Assembly: GCA_025464735.1 (NCBI GenBank)
Contig: JAODMX010000251.1
Location: forward strand, 1-9,755
DNA: 9,755 nucleotides
Direction of reading: 5' to 3'
Source: Frondihabitans sp.
GTDB taxonomy: Bacteria > Actinomycetota > Actinomycetes > Actinomycetales > Microbacteriaceae
Within the stretch, counting starts at the first letter, position 1, and each line of letters opens with the position of its first letter. The notes beneath the pieces are model-generated. The model was not told the DNA's origin. It searched no databases and saw only the letters and a list, made by a program, of their open reading frames with translations. The position numbers and the translations under genes were made by a program. Below are positions 1 to 6,605 of this stretch, piece after piece.

Positions 1-695
1 TCGTCAAGGTGTCGGCCAACGCGTTCCTGGCGACCAAGATCTCCTTCATCAACGCCATGGCGGAGGTCGCCGAGGTCACCGGCGCCGACGTCACCCAGCT
101 CGCCGACGCGATCGGACACGACGCGCGGATCGGACGCAAGTTCCTCAATGCCGGCCTCGGCTTCGGCGGAGGATGCCTGCCCAAAGACATCCGGGCCTTC
201 CGCGCTCGCGGCGACGAGCTCGGGCTGAGCGACACCCTGTCGTTCCTCGGTGAGGTCGACGCCATCAACCTGCGCCGGCGGGAGCGCGTCGTGACGCTGA
301 CCCGCGAACTCGTGGGCGATCTCGAGGGGGCGACCATCGGGGTCCTTGGTCTCGCTTTTAAGCCGAACTCGGACGACGTTCGCGACTCGCCTGCCCTCGA
401 CGTTGTCAAGAAGCTCGTCGATGCCGGGGCGACCGTGACCGCCTTCGATCCCGAGGCGAACGAGACGGCTCTCCGGAGCTTGCCGACGCTGACCACGGCG
501 CCGAGCGCGGCCGACGCGATTCGCGGCGCCGACGCTGTACTCGTGCTCACCGAGTGGCAGGAGTTCCGCGACCTCGCGCCCGCTGACGTCGCAGGGCTCG
601 TGGCCCACAAGAACGTCGTCGACGGCCGCAACTGTCTCGACATCGCGGCGTATCGGGCCGCCGGCTTCACCGTAAGAGCACTCGGCCGCCCGTAG
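1..695 (+). CDS. ugd: UDP-glucose 6-dehydrogenase, C-terminal part (5' end outside window)
   Basis: This enzyme oxidises UDP-glucose to UDP-glucuronate with two NAD+, supplying precursor for acidic envelope polysaccharides. The frame is open to the left edge: codons from position 3 read V-K-V-S-A-N-A-F, the family's central-helix signature, so the GTG at 9 is internal and not the start. The N-terminal NAD-binding half, about 200 residues, lies outside the window. Visible are the catalytic loop GFGGGCLPKD with its nucleophile Cys at bases 174-176, and the C-terminal nucleotide-binding domain motif GLAFKPNSDDVRDSP at about bases 348-392. The gene ends with TAG at 693-695, and a strong hairpin follows 20 nt later. 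GDP-mannose and UDP-ManNAc dehydrogenases share the fold. The sequence fits UDP-glucose dehydrogenase best, but substrate cannot be fixed without the N-terminus. Confidence 0.93.
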   Translation, partial: VKVSANAFLATKISFINAMAEVAEVTGADVTQLADAIGHDARIGRKFLNAGLGFGGGCLPKDIRAFRARGDELGLSDTLSFLGEVDAINLRRRERVVTLTRELVGDLEGATIGVLGLAFKPNSDDVRDSPALDVVKKLVDAGATVTAFDPEANETALRSLPTLTTAPSAADAIRGADAVLVLTEWQEFRDLAPADVAGLVAHKNVVDGRNCLDIAAYRAAGFTVRALGRP

Positions 696-715
696 TCCGT
701 TCAGGTTCGCCCAGA

Positions 716-759
716 AATCGGACTCGGCACCAGTGTGCCGCGTGGTGCCCAGTCCGATT
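716..759 (+). terminator. Strong hairpin after ugd, probable terminator
   Basis: The arms AATCGGACT (716-724) and AGTCCGATT (751-759) pair perfectly. After one C-C mismatch the stem continues with GGCACCA (726-732) against TGGTGCC (743-749), closing a 10-nt loop at 733-742. That gives 16 base pairs in a 17-position stem. It starts 20 nt after the ugd stop and ends 48 nt before purK. There is no T-run after it, so it would be a U-less terminator of the sort often proposed in high-GC actinobacteria. An operator or a processing site for purKE is the alternative. Confidence 0.6.
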
Positions 760-795
760 CACGGGCGGCACGGGGGATACCCTGACTTGTCACCG

Positions 796-801
796 AAGGA
801 G
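796..801 (+). promoter_or_regulatory. Ribosome binding site that fixes the purK start
   Basis: AAGGAG lies 6 nt before the ATG at 808. An in-frame GTG at 733 would add 25 residues, but it lies in the loop of the preceding hairpin and the added residues do not resemble PurK. This site therefore decides for ATG 808. A weak -10-like TACCCT at 778-783 could serve a purKE promoter, but no -35 is recognisable. Confidence 0.8.
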
Positions 802-807
802 AAAGAC

Positions 808-1944
808 ATGGCATTGACGGTCGGCGTGATCGGCGGCGGGCAGTTGGCCCGAATGATGGTTCCTCCTGCCGTGCACCTCGGCCTCGAGATCAAGGTGCTC
901 GCCGAGACCGAGGGCTCATCGGCCCGGTTGGCCGCGACCGAGGTCGGCGACTATCGCGACGTCGACACGGTACTGGCGTTCGCCCGCGGGGTCGACGTCA
1001 TCACATTCGACCACGAGCACGTACCGCAGGCAGTCCTTCGGGCTTTGGTTGACGCGGGGGTCTCGGTTCAGCCCTCGCCCGAGGCGCTGTTCGTCGCTCA
1101 AGACAAACTTGTGATGCGCGAGCGCCTGTCCGCGCTCGGTCTGCCCGTTCCCGACTGGGCGCGGCTCGAGTCGCCAGCCGACCTCGAAGCGTTTCTCGCC
1201 GACCATGGCGGCCGTGCGGTCGTGAAGACGGCCCGCGGCGGCTATGACGGTAAGGGCGTTCGTGTCGTCTCCCACGCGGACGACGTCGCCGATTGGTTCG
1301 CCGGCCTCGTGGACGAGAGCACGGGAGGTGCTCTCCTCGCCGAGGAGCTGGTCGAGTTCCGTCGCGAGCTGGCGCAGTCTGTCGCGAGGCGGCCCAGCGG
1401 CGAAATCGTCGCATGGCCGGTCGTCGAATCGATCCAGCGGGATGGCGTGTGCGCCGAGGTCATCGCTCCGGCGCCGGGCTCGGCCGGTCGGGTCGCCGAT
1501 ATGGCCGAGCAGATTGCGCGCACCGTGGCCGAGAGGATCGGCGTCACGGGTGTCCTGGCCGTAGAGCTCTTCGAGACGACCGACGACCGGATCCTGATCA
1601 ACGAGCTCGCCATGCGCCCGCACAACACCGGGCACTGGTCGATCGACGGTTCCACGACCAGCCAGTTCGAGCAGCACCTCCGCGGTGTTCTCGATCTTCC
1701 GCTCGGCGACACAGGGCTGCACGACGACTGGAGTGTCATGGTCAACGTGCTCGGAGGCCCGTCCACAGGCACCATGGCCGACCGGCTGCCGGCGGCAATG
1801 GCCGACGGGCCGGGTGCCAAGTTCCACGACTACGGCAAGGAGCCGCGGCCCGGGCGCAAGGTCGGCCACGTCACCGTCACCGGCGACGACCTCGACGACG
1901 TCGTCTTCCGGGCGCGTGCCGCTGCCGACTTCTTCGCCGACTAG
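808..1944 (+). CDS. purK: 5-(carboxyamino)imidazole ribonucleotide synthase PurK
   Basis: PurK is a cytoplasmic ATP-grasp enzyme of purine synthesis. It joins 5-aminoimidazole ribonucleotide and bicarbonate, using ATP, to give N5-CAIR, the substrate of PurE. The 378-residue product has the usual family length. In order it shows the N-terminal [12 protein letters not shown] loop (6-17), FDHEHVP (67-73, the actinobacterial form of this signature), the ATP-grasp glycine loop RGGYDGKG (143-150), an LAEELVEF segment (177-184) of the ATP-binding region, and the metal/nucleotide motif [13 protein letters not shown] (264-276). NVLGG (313-317) lies in the C-terminal domain. The start is ATG 808, behind AAGGAG. 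purE begins 17 nt after the TAG stop, so the two form an operon. The motifs leave little doubt about identity. Confidence 0.97.
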   Translation: MALTVGVIGGGQLARMMVPPAVHLGLEIKVLAETEGSSARLAATEVGDYRDVDTVLAFARGVDVITFDHEHVPQAVLRALVDAGVSVQPSPEALFVAQDKLVMRERLSALGLPVPDWARLESPADLEAFLADHGGRAVVKTARGGYDGKGVRVVSHADDVADWFAGLVDESTGGALLAEELVEFRRELAQSVARRPSGEIVAWPVVESIQRDGVCAEVIAPAPGSAGRVADMAEQIARTVAERIGVTGVLAVELFETTDDRILINELAMRPHNTGHWSIDGSTTSQFEQHLRGVLDLPLGDTGLHDDWSVMVNVLGGPSTGTMADRLPAAMADGPGAKFHDYGKEPRPGRKVGHVTVTGDDLDDVVFRARAAADFFAD

Positions 1945-1961
1945 AAGTTAGCCTGTCTCCC

Positions 1962-2477
1962 GTGTCACACGCGTCCGCCATCACCCCTCTCGTCGGCCTC
2001 GTCATGGGGTCCGATTCCGACTGGGCGACCATGAAGTCGGCCGCCGACATCCTCACGGAGTTCGGCATCGAACACGAGGTCGAAGTGGTGTCGGCTCACC
2101 GCACGCCCGACAAGATGATCGCATACGGCCGATCGGCCGCCGGGCGAGGCCTTCGGGTCATCATCGCGGGCGCAGGAGGCGCGGCTCACCTGCCGGGAAT
2201 GCTGGCCTCGGTCACCACCCTCCCGGTCATCGGCGTGCCCGTCGCCCTGGCTAAGCTCGACGGCCTCGACTCGTTGCTCTCGATCGTTCAGATGCCCGCG
2301 GGCATCCCCGTGGCCACCGTGTCGATCGGTGGCGCGGCGAACGCGGGCCTGCTGGCCGCCCGCATCCTGGGCAGCTCAGACGCGAGCGTAGCGAGCCGTC
2401 TCTCGCAGTACGCAGAAAGTCTCGGCGAGCTCGTCGAGGAAAAGAACGCCGCCCTCAAGGCGACCCTCAAGCCCTGA
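1962..2477 (+). CDS. purE: N5-carboxyaminoimidazole ribonucleotide mutase PurE (class I)
   Basis: PurE converts N5-CAIR made by PurK to 4-carboxyaminoimidazole ribonucleotide. Starting at GTG 1962 it has 171 residues, typical for class I PurE. Motifs are GSDSD (16-20, phosphate/nucleotide binding), SAHRTP with His46, [12 protein letters not shown] (69-80) with His76, [10 protein letters not shown] (85-94), and the [19 protein letters not shown] segment (110-128). The reading frame is open far upstream through purK, but that part is an overlapping shadow. ATG 2004 would remove the first strand before GSDSD, so GTG 1962 is the best start. No good Shine-Dalgarno sequence precedes it, so translation may depend on coupling to purK, which ends 17 nt upstream. 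The extreme C-terminus is Lys/Glu-rich and helical-looking. Confidence 0.96.
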   Translation: MSHASAITPLVGLVMGSDSDWATMKSAADILTEFGIEHEVEVVSAHRTPDKMIAYGRSAAGRGLRVIIAGAGGAAHLPGMLASVTTLPVIGVPVALAKLDGLDSLLSIVQMPAGIPVATVSIGGAANAGLLAARILGSSDASVASRLSQYAESLGELVEEKNAALKATLKP

Positions 2478-2500
2478 CCCGCAGACGCTCCGCTCGCGGG

Positions 2501-2566
2501 TGAGCGTGGGTGGGCGCGGCAGCTGCACGACGACAACGCCGCAGGTGCTCCGCCCATGCACGCTCA
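2501..2566. terminator. Long inverted repeat at the purE / glycosyltransferase convergent junction
   Basis: TGAGCGTGGGTGGGCG (2501-2516) faces CGCCCATGCACGCTCA (2551-2566), giving 14 of 16 pairs around a 34-nt loop. The loop contains a further GCGGC/GCCGC pair (2516-2520 and 2538-2542). The right arm includes the stop codon of the minus-strand glycosyltransferase (2564-2566). A competing small stem, ACCCGC (2477-2482) with GCGGGT (2496-2501), begins inside the purE stop. The position between convergent genes suggests a bidirectional terminator. No T-tract is present on either strand. Confidence 0.5.
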
Positions 2567-3703
2567 GAGGTCGGCGTGGAGTTGCCAGACTTTCTCGGCA
2601 GAGTCGCGCCAACTGAACGCGCGCGCCCGGTCGAGCCCGGCGACGCCGAGGCGCGTCGAGAGCTCGACGTCGTTGACCACCTGGTACATGGCCTGCGCGA
2701 GTCGTTCCGGGTAGCCTGCCGCGTCTTCGCGGGCGACGGCGACGCCGGCCCCGGCAGCGACTTCCAGCAGGGCGGGGGCGTCGGAGTGGACGACGGGCGT
2801 TCCGAGGCTCAGAGCCTCGACGACGGGCAGCCCGAAGCCTTCGGCAAGCGACGGGAAGACGAACACCGAGGCGCGCTGCAAGAGCACGGCGAGGGTGGGA
2901 TCCGGGACGTATCCGAGAACGCGGACCTTCTCACCCGAGAGCCCGAGGGATTCGGCGACCTCGGCCACCCGCACGTCGCCCCAGCCGTCGGGCCCGACGA
3001 CGAGGAGCGGGATGTCGGGTGCGTCGGGGTGCGCCATCGCTCGGAGGAGGGGTTCGAGGCCCTTTCGGGGTTCGAGCGTGCCGACGCTCAACACGTAGCG
3101 CTCGGGCAGGCTAAGGCTGTCGGCGATCGCGTCGGCGTCGGGAGGAACAGCGAGATCGGGGCTGACGGCGCCTCCGATGACGCGGAGCCGGTCGCCAAAA
3201 TCGTAGTAGCGAGAAAGGTCGGAGGCCACTGCGTGGGTGGGCACGACGACGGCGTCGGCGAACTTGAACGCCCGCTTTGTCATGGCCTTGTGCCAGCGAA
3301 CCCCCTGCGCGGTCAGTGTCTCGGGGTGGGACCAGGGCACGGTGTCGTGAATTGTGACGACGGTCTGCGTCGAGGGGTCGAGGGAGCGATCGTGCTTGTA
3401 GAGCGGGGTGAGGAGGCTCGTGCCGTGCACCATCCCTTTGCCGGGAAGCCCAAGGGCACCGGTCTGCCACGCCAGCGCGAGTTCACGTCGCCCCAGCACC
3501 GAGCGGTACAGGCTCGCGAGGCCGGGCAGCTTGTCGTCGAGGCGGTCGTACGACTCCTGGGGATGGGCGGCAACGACGCCCTCGACATCGCACCCTCGGG
3601 GCGCCACCTTGATCAATTGGCGTGTGAGTTCTTCGGTGTAGCGTCCGATGCCACCGGGCACGGGTGCGAGGATCTGATCAACGACTACTCGCAGCGTCAT
3701 CAT
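2564..3703 (-). CDS. GT4-type glycosyltransferase (family 1 GT-B fold)
   Basis: This is a retaining GT-B glycosyltransferase that probably transfers a sugar from a nucleotide donor to an envelope glycan or lipid-linked acceptor. The product has 379 residues. It shows the N-terminal acceptor-domain loop PGGIGRYTEEL (16-26), VTIHDTVPW (116-124), VVVPTHAVASDL (152-163), the C-domain entry VGTLEPRKG (207-215), and the donor-site E-x7-E motif EGFGLPVVE (288-296). An in-frame GTG at 3715 overlaps AGGAG (3719-3715), so that AGGAG is more likely the ribosome site for ATG 3703, 11 nt on. A second ATG follows at 3700. There is no signal peptide or membrane segment, as expected for a cytoplasmic or peripheral enzyme. 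Neighbouring rfbB, rfbD and ugd suggest a rhamnosyl-, glucuronosyl- or mannosyltransferase, but donor and acceptor cannot be read from sequence. Confidence 0.92.
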   Translation of the reverse strand: MMTLRVVVDQILAPVPGGIGRYTEELTRQLIKVAPRGCDVEGVVAAHPQESYDRLDDKLPGLASLYRSVLGRRELALAWQTGALGLPGKGMVHGTSLLTPLYKHDRSLDPSTQTVVTIHDTVPWSHPETLTAQGVRWHKAMTKRAFKFADAVVVPTHAVASDLSRYYDFGDRLRVIGGAVSPDLAVPPDADAIADSLSLPERYVLSVGTLEPRKGLEPLLRAMAHPDAPDIPLLVVGPDGWGDVRVAEVAESLGLSGEKVRVLGYVPDPTLAVLLQRASVFVFPSLAEGFGLPVVEALSLGTPVVHSDAPALLEVAAGAGVAVAREDAAGYPERLAQAMYQVVNDVELSTRLGVAGLDRARAFSWRDSAEKVWQLHADL

Positions 3704-3779
3704 GGGAACGGTCACTCCTGTTAATTTCCGGCCTCGGTCAGCACAGCGTGCCAGGGGCTCGGGCTAACAGGTCGGATCG

Positions 3780-3811
3780 ACCCTATCAGGGCTGTTCTGC
3801 GGGTGACCCGC
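3780..3811 (-). promoter_or_regulatory. Possible promoter with palindrome upstream of the glycosyltransferase
   Basis: On the minus strand TGATAGGGT (3788-3780) looks like an extended -10 (TGN-TANNNT). The expected -35 region has no TTGACA-like hexamer but is occupied by the palindrome GCGGGTGACCCGC (3799-3811), with 6-nt arms around one base. This could be an operator with promoter, or simply a small hairpin after the upstream hydrolase gene, whose stop is at 3834. The 130-nt gap before the glycosyltransferase holds nothing else recognisable. Confidence 0.3.
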
Positions 3812-3833
3812 GCTCGCGCCTAAGGAAGGCCTG

Positions 3834-4646
3834 TCACGACGAGGACAGCGCGTTCGTCAGGAACTCGACAACGCGCTCGCGTGCGAGCAGCGCAGGATGC
3901 CCGGGCTCGTCTCGCACCTCATGCGTGATGACCGAGTGCGCGCGTGTCGAGAAGCCGCCGGTGTTGCCAGGCGAGGAGTCGAGTTCGATCACCTCGAAGG
4001 CGTCGCCGAGGCGCTTCTTGATCGTGTCGAAGCGGGCAGGAGGTACGGCGCGGTCGTTGCTGAACCGAAGCCCCAGGGCGCACACCTCGCCCGCATTGGC
4101 GCGCGCGGCGATCCGGTCGAACTCGGCCGTCGAGACGGGGCCGGGTGCCATCTGCCGGGCTCGGCCGAGGGGCATCGGCACGGCCGGCTGGCTGAGCACG
4201 GACGCGGCGACGCTGTCGTCGATGGCGGCGGCCAGGGCGAAGCCGCCGGTGAAGCACATACCGATGACGCCCACGCCGGATCCGGGAGTGCGCGAAGCAA
4301 GATCGCGCGCGACCGCTCGCAGGAAGTCGGTGATCGGACGGTGCGCGTTCGTCGCGAGGGCGCGGAATTCGGCCGAGATGCACAACCGGGCGACGGTGCG
4401 CACGACGTAGCCGGTGGTCGCCGGGCGACCCGGCTCTCCGAAGGGCGACGGGATGACGACGGTAAAACCGCGCGCGACGAGGTGATCCGCCAGACCGAGG
4501 ACCTCGGCCGTGATGCCGGGGACCTCGGGGATGAGGACGACGCCGGGGCCTATGCCCTTCTCGTAGCAGTCATAGGTGAGGTCGCCACCGGTGAACGGGG
4601 ACCTTGCCCATCCCTCCAGGGTTCCTTCGGGGGCTGAACCTGCCAT
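3834..4646 (-). CDS. Dienelactone hydrolase family protein (alpha/beta hydrolase)
   Basis: This is a 270-residue cytoplasmic alpha/beta hydrolase of the dienelactone hydrolase family. Members hydrolyse ester or lactone bonds; the substrate here is unknown. The family triad is visible as the nucleophile Cys131 in GMCFTGG (129-135), Asp198 in FSNDRAVP, and His237 in STRAHSVITH. PGVVLIPEVPGIT (34-46) carries the conserved Glu41 that in characterised dienelactone hydrolases interacts with the nucleophile. ATG 4646 is chosen because GGAGGA lies 6 nt upstream. An in-frame extension to 4739 would run into the rfbD coding end and adds Arg-rich, non-conserved residues. It begins 35 nt after rfbD on the same strand, so it may be the third gene of an rfbB-rfbD operon. 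No pathway link to rhamnose synthesis is known to me. Confidence 0.9.
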   Translation of the reverse strand: MAGSAPEGTLEGWARSPFTGGDLTYDCYEKGIGPGVVLIPEVPGITAEVLGLADHLVARGFTVVIPSPFGEPGRPATTGYVVRTVARLCISAEFRALATNAHRPITDFLRAVARDLASRTPGSGVGVIGMCFTGGFALAAAIDDSVAASVLSQPAVPMPLGRARQMAPGPVSTAEFDRIAARANAGEVCALGLRFSNDRAVPPARFDTIKKRLGDAFEVIELDSSPGNTGGFSTRAHSVITHEVRDEPGHPALLARERVVEFLTNALSSS

Positions 4647-4681
4647 GTCGTCTCCTCCGTCGTCGCGCTCAGGGGACGACG

Positions 4682-5536
4682 TTACGGGGTTTCTTCGAAC
4701 ACGCCCTGGGCCCAGGCGGCGGACAGGGCGTCGCGCCACGGTCTCATCGGGGGGAGCCCGGCCTTCGCCCAGCCGTCGTGCCCGAGAACGCTGAACGCGG
4801 GGCGCGGTGCCGGCCGCACGAACGCGGTGCTGTCTGTCGGCTGAACGCGTTCGGGGTCGAGCCCCGCTTCGCTGAAGACGGCGCGCGCGAACTCGAACCA
4901 GGTCGCTCGGCCGGAATTCGTGCCGTGATAGATCCCCGCGGGAGCATCCGCGTCGACGAGTGCAACGAGGCGTTCGGCGAGGTCTGTGGTCCAGGTGGGT
5001 TGCCCGACCTGATCGGTGACGACGGAGACCGTGTCGTGTGTCTCGGCGAGTCGCAGCATGGTGCGCGGGAAGTTGGCGCCGTGGCGTCCGTATGTCCAGG
5101 CCGTCCGCACGATGAACGTGCCGTCGGGATTGGCCCGACGGGCGAGTTCTTCGCCCTCGGCCTTGGTGCGGCCGTAGGCGTTGAGCGGGGCACGGGCCAG
5201 GCCCTCGTCGTAGGGCTCGGCTGAAGTGCCGTCGAACACGTAGTCGGTGGAGACCTGGACGAACTTCGCCCCTTGCCGCGCCGTGGCTTCGGCGAGGGAG
5301 CCGACCGCCTGCGCGTTGATCGCCCGCGCCTCTTCTTCGTGGCTCTCGGCCGCGTCAACCTGCGTGTAGGCGGCCGCGTTGAAGACGACGTCGTGGCCTT
5401 CGACCGCATCGGCGACCGCCTGACGGTCGGAGATGTCAAGTTCGGCTCGGCTGAGGACGGTGACGTCTCGGCCGAAGAGCGCCTCGACGAGGTCGGTGCC
5501 GAGCATGCCGCGGGCACCGGTCACGAGGTATTTCAC
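4682..5536 (-). CDS. rfbD: dTDP-4-dehydrorhamnose reductase RfbD/RmlD
   Basis: RmlD catalyses the last step of dTDP-L-rhamnose synthesis, NAD(P)H-dependent reduction of dTDP-4-dehydro-L-rhamnose. The 284-residue short-chain dehydrogenase-like protein has the nucleotide-binding TGARGMLG (6-13), NAAAYTQVDAAE (53-64), STDYVFDGT (96-104) with Thr97/Asp98/Tyr99, and the catalytic YGRTK (Tyr121, Lys125). The segment RTAWTYGRHGANFPRTM (144-160) and the C-terminal RPAPRPAFSVL substrate region (241-251) are typical of RmlD. The start is GTG 5536, giving a GTGA overlap with the rfbB stop, so the two are probably translationally coupled. The open frame extends further up to 5593 but only into rfbB. No RmlC domain is fused to it, although RmlC-RmlD fusions exist in some actinobacteria. 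Confidence 0.95.
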   Translation of the reverse strand: MKYLVTGARGMLGTDLVEALFGRDVTVLSRAELDISDRQAVADAVEGHDVVFNAAAYTQVDAAESHEEEARAINAQAVGSLAEATARQGAKFVQVSTDYVFDGTSAEPYDEGLARAPLNAYGRTKAEGEELARRANPDGTFIVRTAWTYGRHGANFPRTMLRLAETHDTVSVVTDQVGQPTWTTDLAERLVALVDADAPAGIYHGTNSGRATWFEFARAVFSEAGLDPERVQPTDSTAFVRPAPRPAFSVLGHDGWAKAGLPPMRPWRDALSAAWAQGVFEETP

Positions 5537-6519
5537 GAAAGCGCTGCCCGAGCCTTGAGGGGCTCCCACCAGTCGCGGTTGTCGCGGTACCACTGCACGA
5601 CGTCGGCGAGGCCGCGGTCGAACGGGACCACGGGTTCGTAACCGAGTTCATTGCGGATCTTCGTGATGTCGACCGAGTAGCGCAGGTCGTGGCCGAGACG
5701 GTCGGCGACCCGGTCGACGAAGGACCAGTCCCGGCCCGTCGCGTCGAGCAGCAGTTGCGTGAGCTCGACGTTGGTCAGTTCGGTGCCGCCTCCGATGTTG
5801 TAGATCTCGCCCGCGCGACCTCCGACGAGCACCATCGCGATGCCGCGGGTGTGGTCGTCGACGTGCAGCCAATCACGGACGTTGTTGCCCTCTCCGTACA
5901 GCGGAACATGCCGGTCGTCGATCAGGTTCGTGACGAAGAGCGGGATGAGCTTCTCGGGGAAGTGGTAGGGCCCGTAGTTGTTCGAGCAGCGGGTGATCGA
6001 CACGTTCAGTCCGTGGGTGCGGTGGTAGCTGCGCGCCACCAGGTCGCTTCCCGCCTTCGACGCGGAGTACGGCGAGTTCGGCTCGAGGGGCCGGTCTTCA
6101 GCCCAGGATCCCTCGGCGATCGATCCGTAGACCTCGTCCGTTGAGACGTGCACGAACTTCGACACCTCGTGCCGGAGCGCTGCGTCGAGGAGGCGCTGCG
6201 TGCCGAGCACGTTGGTCTCGACGAAGATCGCCGAGTCGCGAACCGATCGGTCGACGTGGGACTCGGCGGCGAAGTGCACCACGGCGTCGATGTCGGGGAA
6301 CACCGTATCGAGGAGCGCTGCGTCTCGGATGTCGCCCTCGATGAAGCGGTAGCGGGGTGAGTCGGCTACGGGGGCGAGGTTGGCGAGGTTGCCGGAGTAG
6401 GTCAGCGCGTCGAGCACGACGACCTCGGCCCCTTCGAGACCCGGGTAGGCGTCTTGTAGCGTGCGCCGGACGAAGTTCGAGCCGATGAAGCCGGCGCCGC
6501 CGGTGACCAGGATTCGCAT
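5533..6519 (-). CDS. rfbB: dTDP-glucose 4,6-dehydratase RfbB/RmlB
   Basis: RmlB converts dTDP-D-glucose to dTDP-4-dehydro-6-deoxy-D-glucose, the second step towards dTDP-L-rhamnose. The 328-residue extended SDR protein has TGGAGFIGSNF (6-16) for NAD, HFAAESHVDRS (82-92), the dehydratase-specific Thr127-Asp128-Glu129 in VSTDEVYGS, the catalytic YSASK (Tyr151, Lys155), and the sugar-binding NNYGPYHFPEKLIPL (180-194) and YGEGNNVRDWLHVDDH (208-223) segments. These are diagnostic of RmlB. The start is ATG 6519, preceded by no clear Shine-Dalgarno sequence. A CACAAT with upstream TG ends 7 nt before the ATG, so the message could be leaderless. It is the first gene of the minus-strand group and shares GTGA with rfbD. 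rmlA and rmlC are absent here. Confidence 0.96.
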   Translation of the reverse strand: MRILVTGGAGFIGSNFVRRTLQDAYPGLEGAEVVVLDALTYSGNLANLAPVADSPRYRFIEGDIRDAALLDTVFPDIDAVVHFAAESHVDRSVRDSAIFVETNVLGTQRLLDAALRHEVSKFVHVSTDEVYGSIAEGSWAEDRPLEPNSPYSASKAGSDLVARSYHRTHGLNVSITRCSNNYGPYHFPEKLIPLFVTNLIDDRHVPLYGEGNNVRDWLHVDDHTRGIAMVLVGGRAGEIYNIGGGTELTNVELTQLLLDATGRDWSFVDRVADRLGHDLRYSVDITKIRNELGYEPVVPFDRGLADVVQWYRDNRDWWEPLKARAALS

Positions 6520-6526
6520 GTCAACG

Positions 6527-6535
6527 ATTGTGGCA
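6527..6535 (-). promoter_or_regulatory. Possible extended -10 for a leaderless rfbB transcript
   Basis: The minus strand reads TGCCACAAT (6535-6527), a TGN plus CACAAT that matches TATAAT at 4 of 6 positions. Transcription would start about 7 nt later, at or next to the rfbB ATG (6519). No convincing -35 is visible. The absence of a Shine-Dalgarno sequence before rfbB is what makes this worth recording. Confidence 0.3.
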
Positions 6536-6557
6536 GACGTCCGTCGGCATTCCTGGC

Positions 6558-6586
6558 CTGAAGGACTGCTGTCATTCTGCTAGCAT
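6558..6586 (+). promoter_or_regulatory. Putative TA-module promoter with palindrome over the -10
   Basis: An extended -10, TGCTAGCAT (6578-6586), lies 17 nt after a weak -35, CTGAAG (6558-6563, sharing TGA with TTGACA). The perfect 8-bp palindrome TGCTAGCA (6578-6585) covers the -10. Ribbon-helix-helix antitoxins normally bind short palindromes at their own promoters and repress them together with the toxin, so this is a reasonable operator candidate. Assignment is by position and symmetry only. Confidence 0.4.
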
Positions 6587-6605
6587 CAAGTCAGGAGGTG
6601 GTGTC

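Noticed and set aside
733..807. GTG 733 as the purK start
   Set aside because: It lies in the loop of the hairpin and adds non-conserved residues. ATG 808 has AAGGAG 6 nt upstream and begins right before the family's first strand.
760..807. Purine riboswitch or PurR box before purK
   Set aside because: The leader after the hairpin is under 50 nt, with no conserved riboswitch core or known box visible.
916..1869. 317-codon minus-strand frame inside purK
   Set aside because: It is fully antisense to purK, which shows every ATP-grasp signature, and it has no start context or recognisable domain.
1293..2477. 394-codon frame that would fuse 220 extra residues to PurE
   Set aside because: The upstream part overlaps purK in another frame and reads as Arg-rich noise. 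PurE similarity begins only after GTG 1962 and the length from there is normal.
2510..3724. 404-codon open frame on the + strand opposite the glycosyltransferase
   Set aside because: It is the antisense shadow of a gene with clear GT-B motifs. The translation is rich in Gly, Arg, Asp and Glu with no recognisable domain, as expected from GC-rich codon bias.
6520..6605. Transposon ends or target-site duplications around the TA module
   Set aside because: No terminal inverted repeats or matching direct repeats could be found by eye at 6520-6605 and 7328-7362.
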